A stretch of 39,944 bases of DNA from Mesorhizobium sp. ORS 3359 (GTDB taxonomy: Bacteria; Pseudomonadota; Alphaproteobacteria; Rhizobiales; Rhizobiaceae). Below the pieces are notes generated by a model. That model did no database searches, had not been told where the DNA came from, and saw only the letters and a list, made by a program, of their open reading frames with translations. Made by a program: the position numbers and the translations under genes. Positions 1 through 8,100 of this stretch are shown here, piece after piece. The DNA lies in NCBI GenBank assembly GCA_000824845.1, contig CCNC01000078.1:1-39944 (forward strand). The letters run 5' to 3'. The first letter of the stretch is position 1, and each line of letters starts with the position of its first letter.

Positions 1-57
1 CCGGAAGCGCAGGAGGCCGCCATTTGCAGGCCGGCATCACCTGAATATCAGCAACCT

Positions 58-909
58 TCAGAAGAAGCTGACAGGGAAATAGCGCAGATAGAACTCGGCG
101 AAGGTACCCTTGATCGAGATTTCCTGCAGCGCATAGTCGAAGGCGGCGGCCAGCGCCGGATCGGCCGCCCTGGTGGCGATCGCCATGCCCGAGCCCAGAT
201 ATTCCGGCGCCAGATACGGACCGCCGGCAAAGCGGCAGCAGCCGGCCGCGTCGGAACCGCCCAGCCAGAAGGCGAAGCGCATGCCGTCGCCGAAGGCGGC
301 GTCGACCTTGCCGGCCTTGAGATCGGCATAGAGGGCCTCCGGCGTGTCGAAGGTCACCACCTGCACGGTGCTGAAGTAATCGCGCAGCATTTTCTCATGC
401 GCCGAGCCGGTGACAACGCCGACCCGCTTGCTGCGCAGCTTGTCGAGGATCGGCTCGGCGAAGGCCTTCGCCTTCGGCATGATGAAGCGCGCCGGGAACT
501 GCATGTAGGAGCGCGAGAAGGCGTATTTCTCGCGGCTCGCCGGCGTCGCGGCGATGCCGGCAATGATCGCCTCGCCCTCGCCCTTCTGCAGGGCATCCTC
601 CAACTCGTTCCACGGCAGGGCCTGGATCTGGCATTTCTCGGCGACGCCCAATTCCGCGCAGATTGCCCGCGCCAGGTCGATGTGGAAACCGGACAGGCGA
701 CCCGAGCCGTCGAGGAAGTTGAAGGGCGGAAAATCGGTGGTTGTGAGGAATCTGAGTCGCGGCAGAGCGGAGAGATCGGGTTTCGGCAACCGCTCCTTGG
801 CGTCCCACAGCACCGGCACCTGCGGCTCCGCCCCCTGAGTCGCGCCGGTAAAGGGCAATACGCCGGCAAGTGCGGACACCAGGGCCAGAGTTATCCACCG
901 CAAGATCAC
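58..909 (-). CDS. Periplasmic amino-acid-type solute-binding protein (SBP family 3)
   Basis: Likely an exported binding protein for a small polar solute, 283 aa. The chosen start is a GTG at 909. It is preceded by GGAG at a 7-nt spacing and opens directly into a signal peptide (MILRWITLALV, then a small-residue stretch to about residue 26). An upstream in-frame ATG at 987 would add 26 charged residues before that hydrophobic core, so I reject it. The mature part has the family 3 pattern: LRFLTTTDFPPFNFLD near the N-terminus, then GFHIDLARAICAEL, a hinge region with GVVTGSAHEKML, and DAAFGDG later. No permease or ATPase gene lies beside it in the window, so it is an orphan component or works with a distant transporter. 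It is divergent from the luxR gene. The ligand is unknown. Confidence 0.8.
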   Translation of the reverse strand: MILRWITLALVSALAGVLPFTGATQGAEPQVPVLWDAKERLPKPDLSALPRLRFLTTTDFPPFNFLDGSGRLSGFHIDLARAICAELGVAEKCQIQALPWNELEDALQKGEGEAIIAGIAATPASREKYAFSRSYMQFPARFIMPKAKAFAEPILDKLRSKRVGVVTGSAHEKMLRDYFSTVQVVTFDTPEALYADLKAGKVDAAFGDGMRFAFWLGGSDAAGCCRFAGGPYLAPEYLGSGMAIATRAADPALAAAFDYALQEISIKGTFAEFYLRYFPVSFF

Positions 910-1158
910 GATATGACTCCGCCCTCGTTCCCCGTTTGGAGGCTTTTCGTATGAAAATGAAGCAGGCACAACGGTTTTTGATTTCAAGCGGTTAAATTAA
1001 GCGTATGGTTCAACCCGTTGCAAATGACCCTGCGCGCCGGAAGGGGGAAGCTACCGGCTTTGCGGAGATCATTGCGACCCGTGGTTGATGGCGAAGGGGT
1101 GTTCGAGCGTCTACTATCGGCAACGAAAAAGCAGAAGCAACATGGGGTAGATGTTGCG

Positions 1159-1890
1159 ATGGGCCTGTTTGACAGAACTCTGGAATATATTGACCAGTTG
1201 CAGAATGCTGGTACCGCGGCGGCGGTTTGCGAGAGGCTGCTGGGCGTCACTTCTAATTTCGGCCTGACCGCCCTGATGGCGGGAACCGTGCCGCAACCTG
1301 GCACGCCACGCGGCCGGCAGAAACAGCATGTGATGCTTTGCGATTGGCCCGGCGAATGGCTGGAGCGCTACGTGGCGCGCAACTATGTCGACCACGATCC
1401 GGTCGTCAGTCACATGAAGCAGCTTCAGGCGCCGTTCCAATGGCGGGACGCATCCAAGAACGCCGTAATCGACAAGAGCAGCGACGAGGTCATGGGCGAC
1501 GCGCGCCAGTTCAAGCTGCGCGACGGCCTTGCGTTTCCGTTGGTGACGATCGACGGCCAGATCGTCATGGTCTCGCTGGGCGGTGAATCCGTTGAACTGT
1601 CGGACCAGGAATTCGGAATGGTCTCGCTGGCGTCGACCTATGCGATCGGCCGCGCCATGCAACTGCACACCAAGGCCGACAGCGTCGTCGATCATATCGA
1701 ATTGACGGCACGTGAGCGGGAATGCCTGCAATGGGCGGCCGTTGGCAAGTCCGAATGGGAGATATCTCAAATTTTAGGCATCTCGGAACATACTTCCGAG
1801 AAACATCTTCTTAACGCCAAGAGCAAACTCGGCGCAGCCAATCGGGTGCAGGCAGTCGCGGAAGCGATTAGGCGTGGCTACATCAGTTAG
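1159..1890 (+). CDS. LuxR-family quorum-sensing regulator with autoinducer-binding domain
   Basis: Acyl-homoserine-lactone-responsive transcription factor, 243 aa, the usual length for this family. The start at 1159 gives the typical MGLFDRTLEYIDQLQ opening; longer in-frame starts from 1018 add unrelated basic sequence. The N-terminal ligand domain keeps the TraR/LuxR-type pocket residues W67, Y71, Y76, D80-P81 and W95. The C-terminal helix-turn-helix starts near residue 180 (LTARERECLQWAAVGKS) and ends with KLGAANRVQAVAEAIRRGYIS. It lies upstream of luxI on the same strand, so it probably senses the product of that synthase. Between them is a decayed copy of its own 3' end. I see no convincing lux-box palindrome upstream of either gene, so the target site is unassigned. 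Confidence 0.92.
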   Translation: MGLFDRTLEYIDQLQNAGTAAAVCERLLGVTSNFGLTALMAGTVPQPGTPRGRQKQHVMLCDWPGEWLERYVARNYVDHDPVVSHMKQLQAPFQWRDASKNAVIDKSSDEVMGDARQFKLRDGLAFPLVTIDGQIVMVSLGGESVELSDQEFGMVSLASTYAIGRAMQLHTKADSVVDHIELTARERECLQWAAVGKSEWEISQILGISEHTSEKHLLNAKSKLGAANRVQAVAEAIRRGYIS

Positions 1891-2167
1891 GCCGGCCTTG
1901 CCGACCTGCAATTCACGCTTATGCGATCCGTGATATTTTTCAGAAGAACGCAGTCGAATCTCCCTTTTGGGAGAGGGCTAATGATTTCTTAACGCCAAAT
2001 CAAACTGGGCACCGCCAACCGTGTGCAGGCAGTCGCGGACGCCATTAGGCGTGGCTATATTAGCCAGGTCGGCCGTGCTGGCCTAGAAATTCTTGCCTAC
2101 GCGTTCGCGTAATATTTTCGGGAAAGCCCGGCCGTATCTTCCTCTTAAGCCCAGGAGACGGCTAATG
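1808..2167 (+). repeat. Two diverged tandem copies of a luxR-tail plus luxI-leader unit
   Basis: Copy 1 runs from about 1808 to the ATG at 1981-1983; copy 2 from about 1986 to the luxI ATG at 2165-2167. Each holds the luxR 3' end, a ~90-bp spacer containing GTGATATTTTT or GTAATATTTTC, a purine-rich ribosome-binding stretch and GGCTAATG. In copy 1 the ATG is followed after two codons by TAA (ATG ATT TCT TAA), so it is a dead start. The copies differ at many positions, so the event is old. Confidence 0.8.
1986..2112 (+). pseudogene. Decayed duplicate of the luxR 3' end
   Basis: This stretch repeats the last ~25 codons of the luxR gene that ends at 1890. Both share TTCTTAACGCCAA, then GTGCAGGCAGTCGCGGA and ATTAGGCGTGGCTA. 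Translated, it reads KLGTANRVQAVADAIRRGYIS, a recognisable LuxR tail, but a 1-nt deletion near 1996 breaks the frame upstream. The TAG stop of the intact copy has become CAG, so the frame runs on to TAA at 2110. It has no start or ligand domain and cannot encode a regulator. The similarity continues past the stop into the luxI leader. Confidence 0.85.
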
Positions 2168-2803
2168 CTTTTCGCCCTTACCACTCAGGAATTGATGGAA
2201 CGCCCCGACCTTTGGGAGGCCGTTCATCGCCTGCGCTACAAGATCTTCGTCGAGGAGATGGGATGGACCGATCTCGACCGTTCCGACCAGCTCGAGATCG
2301 ACCAGTTCGACCATGACGAGGCCGAACACCACCTTGTGATCCGCAACGGCGAACTGGCCGGTTACCAGCGCATGCTGCCGACGACGCGGCCGCATCTTCT
2401 GACGGATGTGCTGTCCGATCTCTGCGAGGGGCAGTCCCCCTCGGGACCGAATGTGTGGGAACTCACCCGCTACGCGGTGGCTCCGGGTTTTCGTGACGGC
2501 AAGCGTGGCGTCTCGACGGTCGGCACCGAACTGATCGCCGGCTTCGTCGAATGGGGTCTGAAACGCAACGTCAACCAGGTCATCATCGAGTTCGAGCCGA
2601 TGTGGGTGCTGAGAGCGCTGCAACTGCACTTCCTGGCAAAGCCGCTGGGCTACCAGCGCACCTATGGCAACCAGCAGGTCGTCGCGACCCTGCTCACCTT
2701 CACCGAGCACACGCTCGAGGTCGTGCGAGCCCGCCGCAACCACTTCCTGCCGGTGCTGAACCGGGGTTATCCGGGCCTGCTTGGCCTGAAGCAGGCTTCG
2801 TGA
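2165..2803 (+). CDS. Acyl-homoserine-lactone synthase (LuxI family)
   Basis: Makes an N-acyl-homoserine lactone signal from S-adenosylmethionine and an acyl-ACP or acyl-CoA donor. It is 212 aa, normal for the family. The start at 2165 follows AGGAG at 2153-2157 with a 7-nt spacing; a longer in-frame start at 2093 lacks a comparable site. The residues conserved across LuxI enzymes fall at canonical positions: R24, F28 and W34 (RYKIFVEEMGW), E44, D46 and D49 (EIDQFD), R69, and E100 and R103 (WELTRYAV). A crotonase-family gene begins 14 nt after its stop, which suggests coupled expression and possibly an acyl chain modified by that enzyme. The actual acyl group cannot be read from sequence. Confidence 0.95.
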   Translation: MLFALTTQELMERPDLWEAVHRLRYKIFVEEMGWTDLDRSDQLEIDQFDHDEAEHHLVIRNGELAGYQRMLPTTRPHLLTDVLSDLCEGQSPSGPNVWELTRYAVAPGFRDGKRGVSTVGTELIAGFVEWGLKRNVNQVIIEFEPMWVLRALQLHFLAKPLGYQRTYGNQQVVATLLTFTEHTLEVVRARRNHFLPVLNRGYPGLLGLKQAS

Positions 2804-2817
2804 GCGGGGAGGTGGTC

Positions 2818-3567
2818 ATGAGTTTCCATCCCGAACCGGAACTGCGCGGCCATACACTGGTCGTCACCGTGTCCTCGCATGACGGCCGGCCGGTGCTAGA
2901 TCGGCATGCCTATGCGAGCCTTGCCAGGACCTTCCACGAGGCGGCCGTCAATGACGAGGTCCGCGTCGTCATGCTGCGCGGCCTTGCCGGATGCTTCTGC
3001 CTTGGCGGTGACTTCTCGGAGTTCCTGGACGCCACCAAGCACCGGGAGCTGATTGCCGCCGTCACCGACATGTTCCGCATGCTGGCGACCTTCCCCAAGC
3101 CGGTGCTTGCCTGCGTCGATGGCGATGCCGTCGGCGTCGGCTGCACCATCCTGTTCCACTGCGATATGGTGATTGCCTCGAAGGGCAGCACCTTCAGGGT
3201 GCCGTTCGTCGATTTCGGCCTGGTGCCGGACGCGGCGACCAGCATCCTGGCGCCCCAGAAGCTCGGCTATGCAGGCGCCTTCCGCTTCTTCTGCCTGGGT
3301 GACACGCTCGGCGTCGAGGACGCCAAGGCACTCGGGCTTGTCGGCGAGATCGTGACGGAAGGCAGCGCCGAGCAAGCGACGCTGGCGAGGGCGAAACAGC
3401 TCGCCAAGAAGCCGGTGGCGGCATTGCTGCAGACACGGAGCCTTCTCAAGGGCGATACGGCGGTGTTGTGCGATCGTATCGACCACGAGATCACGCTGTT
3501 CCAGCAGGCGCTTCAGGATGACACCACGCTGAAGCGGCTGCAGCGGATCGCCCGCCTGGCCGCCTGA
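2818..3567 (+). CDS. Crotonase-family (enoyl-CoA hydratase/isomerase-like) protein coupled to luxI
   Basis: 249 aa with the crotonase fold signature. The start at 2818 has GGGGAGG at 2806-2812, only 14 nt after the luxI stop, so the two are almost certainly one transcript. The oxyanion-hole segments are visible as GCFCLGGDFSEF (59-70) and DGDAVGVGCTILFHCD (101-116). The two glutamates that catalyse hydration in classical enoyl-CoA hydratase align with T110 and F130 here (GVGCT; PFVDFGLVPDA). It is therefore unlikely to be a standard hydratase. The PFVxFGLVPDA segment is closer to enoyl-CoA isomerase or PaaG-type members. Beside luxI, a role in setting the double bonds or length of the signal's acyl chain is a reasonable inference. 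Confidence 0.85.
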   Translation: MSFHPEPELRGHTLVVTVSSHDGRPVLDRHAYASLARTFHEAAVNDEVRVVMLRGLAGCFCLGGDFSEFLDATKHRELIAAVTDMFRMLATFPKPVLACVDGDAVGVGCTILFHCDMVIASKGSTFRVPFVDFGLVPDAATSILAPQKLGYAGAFRFFCLGDTLGVEDAKALGLVGEIVTEGSAEQATLARAKQLAKKPVAALLQTRSLLKGDTAVLCDRIDHEITLFQQALQDDTTLKRLQRIARLAA

Positions 3568-3585
3568 GCGGACGAGGCAAAAACT

Positions 3586-3617
3586 CAGCGCCGCCGGCCG
3601 AAAGGCGCGCGGCGCTG
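3586..3617. terminator. GC-rich hairpin between convergent genes
   Basis: CAGCGCCGC (3586-3594) and GCGGCGCTG (3609-3617) form a perfect 9-bp stem with a 14-nt loop between the crotonase gene and the oppositely oriented ppk2. There is no T tract on either side, so it is a possible terminator or transcript-end stabiliser only. Confidence 0.45.
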
Positions 3618-3683
3618 CAATTCGTGTCCCGTTTGATGCATGTCGTTTCCCAGACCCGCCGCGCGCTCACGGGCGAACATGCA

Positions 3684-4589
3684 TCAGTCCTTCAGAAAGG
3701 CGGGCCCTTCGCCGATGATCTTCTTGTCGGGCTTGCCGATGACACCGAGGTCGCGGCCGTCATAGGGCAGCGACAGAAGGATACGCTGGATCACCGCAAG
3801 CCGGGCGCGGCGCTTGTCGTTGGCGCGCACGATGATCCAGGGCGAGAACTCCTTGTGCGTGCGCTTGATCATCTTGTCGCGCGCTTTGGTGTACTCGTCC
3901 CATTTGCTGATGCCGGCGATGTCCATCGGCGAGAACTTCCAGTTCTTCAGCGGCGACCAGCGGCGATCATGGAACCGTTCCAGCTGCGTTTCGCGGCCGA
4001 TGTCCAGCCAGAATTTGAAGAAATGGATACCCTCGTTGCAGATCATCCGCTCGAAATGCGGCGTCTCGTCGAGGAATTTCTCCTGCTGCTCCGGCGTGCA
4101 GAACCCCATGACCGGCTCGACACCGGCGCGGTTGTACCAGGAGCGGTCGAAGGTGACGAATTCCCCTGACGTCGGGAAATGGTCGACATAACGCTGGTAA
4201 TACCATTGCCCGGCCTCCGTCGACGTCGGCTTGGGCAGCGCGACGTTGCGGGCAGTGCGCGGGTTCATGTACTGCCGCAGCACGAAGATCGTGCCGCCCT
4301 TGCCGGCCGCGTCTCTGCCCTCGAACAGCGCCATCACCCGCTTGCCGGTCGCCTGCAGCCAGGCTTGCGCCTTGACCAGTTCGATCTGCAGCCCTTCGAG
4401 CTCCTTTTCGTAGTCCTCGTCCTTCATCTTCTTGTCGTACGGATAGCCGCCGGCGGTGAGCTTGTTGTCCACGATCCAGTCAGGGAGCACCGGATTGTCG
4501 ACGTCGAACTCGCGCTCCTTGCCGCCGATCTTGATCTTGATCGGCGCCGTGGCTGGCACCGCTTCAGCCGTTTCCTTGGCCTTTTTCAT
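3684..4589 (-). CDS. ppk2: Polyphosphate kinase 2 (PPK2, class I-type)
   Basis: Transfers phosphate between polyphosphate and nucleotides, favouring NDP phosphorylation in class I enzymes; cytoplasmic. It is 301 aa, a single PPK2 domain of normal length. The Walker A-like loop [11 protein letters not shown] is at 90-100 and the Walker B/lid segment FDRSWYNR at 147-154. [11 protein letters not shown] and the [14 protein letters not shown] segment are also typical. The N-terminal ~55 residues are a family-specific extension. It is divergent from a PhoR-like kinase and close to phoU, so the locus groups polyphosphate and phosphate functions. ATP-forming versus GTP-forming preference cannot be decided from sequence. 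Confidence 0.93.
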   Translation of the reverse strand: MKKAKETAEAVPATAPIKIKIGGKEREFDVDNPVLPDWIVDNKLTAGGYPYDKKMKDEDYEKELEGLQIELVKAQAWLQATGKRVMALFEGRDAAGKGGTIFVLRQYMNPRTARNVALPKPTSTEAGQWYYQRYVDHFPTSGEFVTFDRSWYNRAGVEPVMGFCTPEQQEKFLDETPHFERMICNEGIHFFKFWLDIGRETQLERFHDRRWSPLKNWKFSPMDIAGISKWDEYTKARDKMIKRTHKEFSPWIIVRANDKRRARLAVIQRILLSLPYDGRDLGVIGKPDKKIIGEGPAFLKD

Positions 4590-4683
4590 CCGGACGAACC
4601 TTTCCAGTTTGCGGACTCATGCTATGGAGCCTGTGCAGCGTGGCGCCCTTCCGGACGCATGCACGCCGTAGCACTTTGATTTT

Positions 4684-4734
4684 GCGCATGAACCTTCGCG
4701 AAAATCGATCCCGATTTTCAAGAAGCCCATGCGC
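4684..4734. repeat. Nested palindrome, rhizobial intergenic repeat (RIME-like)
   Basis: The outer arms GCGCATG (4684-4690) and CATGCGC (4728-4734) enclose inner arms GAAAATCG (4700-4707) and CGATTTTC (4712-4719). A related element with the same GCGCATGA...TCATGCGC outer arms occurs at 39341-39388. It lies in the divergent ppk2/phoR intergenic region. Confidence 0.7.
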
Positions 4735-4789
4735 CGGGCCGGTCCAGCGAGCCGCTGACCGGTCGGCGGGATGCGGGGTAGCACGGCCT

Positions 4790-6055
4790 ATGGCAGAGAC
4801 CGGCGCGGGGCAGGACAGCAGGGGGCAAGCCTTGGCGGCGCGGCTTCGGCGCAACCGCTGGCTGCTTGCCGCGGGCGTTGTCGCGGTCATCGCCGTCTAT
4901 TCTTTCGCCGGCGCCTCAATCTACGTGCTGGTGCCGGCTTTGGCCCTGTTGGCGGCCGCGGCGATGCTGCCCGCGGACGCCGAGCGCCGGTCGACCGATA
5001 CAGGCGCGGCGATCGAGGCCAGCGGACTGCAGCGGCTCTCCGGCGAGTATCTGGCGGCCGCGGTCGCCGATCCTCTGATCATTTTCGACCATTCCGCCGC
5101 GATGGTTCACGCCAACGCCGCCGCCTTCGCCGCCTTCGGCGGCCTGGCGCCGGGCATGTCTCTGGCATTGAAGTTTCGCGCGCCGGAAATGCAGGCGCTG
5201 CTGGACGGCATCCTGTCGGGCGGGGTCGCCGCCGATGCGGTCGACTACACCGAAAAGCTGCCGGTGGAGCGGACATACAGGGTCAGCGCGTCAACGGTCG
5301 GCCATGCCACGGGCCTTTATGTGCTGGTGTTCAAGGATCAGAGCGAGACGCGCCGCATCGACCGCATGCGGGCCGATTTCATCGCCAATGCCAGCCATGA
5401 ATTGCGCACGCCGCTCGCCTCGATCGCCGGCTTCATCGAGACGCTGCGCGGGCCGGCCCGCAACGATCCGGCGGCGCGCGACCAGTTCCTGCAGATCATG
5501 CAGAACCAAACGGGACGCATGGCCCGCCTGATCGACGATCTGCTCTCGCTCTCGCGACTGGAGATGAAACCTTATCTGAGGCCGGGCACGGCGGTCGATC
5601 TTCGCCAGGCGATCGACAGCGTCATCGATTCGCTCGGGCCGCTGGCCAGCGAGAACGGCATCGTCATCGAGCGGGACTTCATCGATGGTCCGGTTTCCGT
5701 CCCCGGCGACCGCGACGAACTCTTCCAGGTTTTCGAGAATCTCCTGGAGAATGCCTGCAAATACGGCCAGTCAGGCGGACGCGTGACCGTATCCATGGCA
5801 CGCGTCGAGGACGGTCAGGACCCAGGCATCGACGTCACCATAAGAGACTACGGCCCGGGCATCGCCGAAGAACACATCCCGCGGATAACCGAACGCTTCT
5901 ACCGCGTCGATGTCGAAAACAGCCGCACCCAGAAAGGCACCGGGCTTGGCCTTTCGATCGTCAAGCATATATTGACCCGTCATAACGCAAGATTGTCGAT
6001 CAAGTCGGAAGTCGGCAAGGGTGCGGCGTTCACGGTTCATTTGCCGGCTCGCTGA
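4790..6055 (+). CDS. phoR: PhoR-like membrane sensor histidine kinase
   Basis: Sensor kinase of the phosphate-starvation type, 421 aa. The start at 4790 (MAETGAGQDSRG) is chosen because upstream in-frame sequence crosses a palindromic repeat. Two membrane segments are packed at about 24-42 and 44-62 with almost no periplasmic loop, as in PhoR. A PAS-like domain follows (ADPLIIFDHSAAMVHANAAA, about 93-112). The H box is ANASHELRTPLASI with H203, then the N box ENLLENACKYG, the G1 box DYGPGI and the G2 box KGTGLGLSIV. It is 108 nt upstream of phoU on the same strand. The usual pst transport genes are missing between the two and no phoB is in the window. The name rests on architecture and neighbourhood, so another HK of this class is possible. 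Confidence 0.85.
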   Translation: MAETGAGQDSRGQALAARLRRNRWLLAAGVVAVIAVYSFAGASIYVLVPALALLAAAAMLPADAERRSTDTGAAIEASGLQRLSGEYLAAAVADPLIIFDHSAAMVHANAAAFAAFGGLAPGMSLALKFRAPEMQALLDGILSGGVAADAVDYTEKLPVERTYRVSASTVGHATGLYVLVFKDQSETRRIDRMRADFIANASHELRTPLASIAGFIETLRGPARNDPAARDQFLQIMQNQTGRMARLIDDLLSLSRLEMKPYLRPGTAVDLRQAIDSVIDSLGPLASENGIVIERDFIDGPVSVPGDRDELFQVFENLLENACKYGQSGGRVTVSMARVEDGQDPGIDVTIRDYGPGIAEEHIPRITERFYRVDVENSRTQKGTGLGLSIVKHILTRHNARLSIKSEVGKGAAFTVHLPAR

Positions 6056-6163
6056 TCGTGTATCGGTCGCCAACCGAGATTTTCTTCTTTCTGTCATGCG
6101 GTTCGCGTATCAGCGGCAGATTGAGGGAGCGCACCAGCCGGCACAAACCGGGAAGGCATATCG

Positions 6164-6886
6164 ATGCAGTCCGTGCATACAGTCAGTGCCTATGACGAAG
6201 AGCTGAAATTCCTGTCCAAGCGCATCGCGGCGATGGGCGGCCATGCCGAGCGCATGGTCGAACAGGCTGTCGCGGCCCTCGTCAATGTCGATCATGGCCT
6301 TGCTCAGAAGGTCATCCAGGACGACATCGTCCTCGACGAGGGACAGCGCGAGATCGACGACAAGGCCATCATCATCATCGCCAGGCGCCAGCCGATGGCG
6401 ACGGATTTGCGTGAGATCGTTGGCGCGATCCGCATCTCGGCCGATATCGAGCGGGTCGGCGATCTTGGCAAGAACGTCGCCAAGCGCGTCGCCTCGGTTG
6501 ACGGCCGCCAGCCGAACAGCCTTTTCCGCGGTATCGAGGCGCTTGCCAACTTGGCGCTGACGCAGCTCAAGGAAGTGCTTGACGTCTACGCCTCGCGCTC
6601 GGTCGAGAGGATCGGCTTCGTTCGCGATCGGGACGACCAGATCGACGCCATGTATACCTCGCTGTTCCGCGAGCTTTTGACCTACATGATGGAAGATCCG
6701 CGCAACATCACGCCCTGCACGCATCTTCTGTTCTGCGCCAAGAATATCGAGCGCATCGGCGATCATGCGACCAACATCGCCGAGACCATTTATTACATCG
6801 TCACTGGCGACCAGATGCCCGCCGAACGGCCGAAGGGCGACAAGACCGACAAGGTGGTGATGGCCGGCACGGTGCCGGCTAAGTGA
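6164..6886 (+). CDS. phoU: Phosphate-signalling protein PhoU
   Basis: Negative modulator of phosphate uptake and PhoR signalling, 240 aa, with two three-helix-bundle repeats. The start at 6164 follows GGGAAGG at 6150-6156. Each half carries the metal-binding E/D-rich motif of the family: DLREIVGAIRISADIERVGD in the first repeat and CAKNIERIGDHATNIAE in the second. The kinase gene just upstream would be its signalling partner by context. It is a normal, complete copy. The short spacer after phoR contains one CTGTCAT half-site at about 6092, but I see no full PhoB box. Confidence 0.95.
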   Translation: MQSVHTVSAYDEELKFLSKRIAAMGGHAERMVEQAVAALVNVDHGLAQKVIQDDIVLDEGQREIDDKAIIIIARRQPMATDLREIVGAIRISADIERVGDLGKNVAKRVASVDGRQPNSLFRGIEALANLALTQLKEVLDVYASRSVERIGFVRDRDDQIDAMYTSLFRELLTYMMEDPRNITPCTHLLFCAKNIERIGDHATNIAETIYYIVTGDQMPAERPKGDKTDKVVMAGTVPAK

Positions 6887-6972
6887 ATTCAGGCCCCTCG
6901 AACGGTTTTCTGATTTAGGCTAAGCTCTTCCGGGCATGGCGAATTGTCAGTCGCAGTCTCGGGAGGTTTGCG

Positions 6973-7977
6973 ATGGAACAAGTCCGAAACCTGACCCCGG
7001 CCCCAACGTCGGGCATCATAGCGTCAAGCGTCTATTTGGGCGGCAAGCGCGTCGCCGACATCGCGATCGAACAGGCCGGCGAATGGGCGGCCAAACCCGG
7101 CCATGTCGTTTGGATCGGCCTGCTCGAGCCCGACCGCAACCTTCTGCTCAGGGTGCAGGCGCAATTCCACCTGCATGATTTGGCGATTGAGGATGCCGAG
7201 CATCCGCATCAGCGCCCGAAGATCGAGCAATATGGCGATGCCCTCTTCATCGTAGCCCGCACCGCGCAATTGATCGACGGCCGCGTCACCTTCGGCGAGA
7301 CGCATCTGTTCGTCGGCACTGGCTACATTGTCAGCGTCCGGCACGGCCCGTCGACCTCCTACGCCGCCGTTCGCCAGCATTGGGAAAGCTGCCCGCATTC
7401 ACTGGCCAAGGGTGAGGATTTCGTCCTCTACGCCATCCTCGATTTCATCGTCGACAATTACATGCCGGTGCTGGAGCAGATCGAGGATGAGGTCGAGACG
7501 ATCGAGGACAAGGTGCTTCTGAAGCCGATGACTGGTTCGGATATCGAGCGCCTCTACATGCTGCGCCGCGATCTCCTGCGGCTGCGCAATGCGGCCTTGC
7601 CGCTGGTCGAGGTCTGCCGCCGCCTGACCAGCGCCGACCTGCCGCAGATCCATGCCGCCATGCATCCGCTGTTTCGCGATGTGACCGACCACATCCGCAC
7701 CGTGCAGGAAAAGATCGACTCCCTGCGCGAGGTCCTGGCCTTCGCTTTCGAAGCCAGCCTTCTCGTCGGACAGAGCCAGGAAACAGCGATTTCAAAGAAG
7801 CTCGCCTCATGGGCCGCCATCCTGGCGGTGCCGACCGCGCTGGCCGGCATCTACGGCATGAACTTCGACGACATGCCGGAGCTGAAACTGCCTTACGGCT
7901 ATCCGATGGTACTGGTGGCGATCGCGCTGGTCTGTTCGTTCCTGTACTGGCGGTTCAAGAAAAATGGGTGGCTGTGA
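6973..7977 (+). CDS. corA: CorA-family magnesium/divalent metal transporter
   Basis: Inner-membrane channel-type transporter for Mg2+ and possibly Co2+ or Ni2+, 334 aa. The start at 6973 is preceded by GGGAGG. A large cytoplasmic N-terminal domain rich in acidic and helical sequence (EQIEDEVETIEDKVLLKP) leads to two C-terminal membrane helices. The first ends in the CorA selectivity signature GMNF at 295-298 (IYGMNFDDMPEL). The second (PMVLVAIALVCSFLYWRF) is followed by the basic tail KKNGWL, as is usual. It is probably expressed alone; phoU ends 86 nt upstream. A heptamer repeat and hairpin separate it from the convergent gcrA. Confidence 0.93.
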   Translation: MEQVRNLTPAPTSGIIASSVYLGGKRVADIAIEQAGEWAAKPGHVVWIGLLEPDRNLLLRVQAQFHLHDLAIEDAEHPHQRPKIEQYGDALFIVARTAQLIDGRVTFGETHLFVGTGYIVSVRHGPSTSYAAVRQHWESCPHSLAKGEDFVLYAILDFIVDNYMPVLEQIEDEVETIEDKVLLKPMTGSDIERLYMLRRDLLRLRNAALPLVEVCRRLTSADLPQIHAAMHPLFRDVTDHIRTVQEKIDSLREVLAFAFEASLLVGQSQETAISKKLASWAAILAVPTALAGIYGMNFDDMPELKLPYGYPMVLVAIALVCSFLYWRFKKNGWL

Positions 7978-7984
7978 GCGGAAG

Positions 7985-8100
7985 CGAATAGCCAATAGGG
8001 AGTAGCGAATAGGGAATAACAAAAGACGGCTTGCTCCCTGTCACAGAAACCAAGCCGTTCTATTCGCTATTCGCTATTCGCTATTCGCTATTCGCTATTC
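7985..8100. repeat. Heptanucleotide (CTATTCG)n array forming a long inverted repeat
   Basis: The right half, 8060-8100, holds 5.9 perfect tandem copies of CTATTCG. The left half, 7985-8012, holds four copies of the complement CGAATAG, two of them imperfect. Between them ACGGCTTG (8026-8033) pairs with CAAGCCGT (8051-8058). The whole block can fold into one long hairpin between the convergent corA and gcrA stops. The last heptamer overlaps the gcrA stop codon, so copy-number change would alter only the 3' region. It may act as a bidirectional terminator. Confidence 0.85.

Noticed and set aside
1..57. Part of an upstream gene at the left edge
   Set aside because: The 57 bases show no motif or frame that I can assign to a gene.
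988..2164. Possible lux-box operators upstream of luxR and luxI
   Set aside because: I looked for an 18-20-bp palindrome of the usual type and found none convincing on either side.
6085..6105. Possible PhoB box before phoU
   Set aside because: Only one CTGTCAT half-site is present; a second direct copy 11 bp away is missing.
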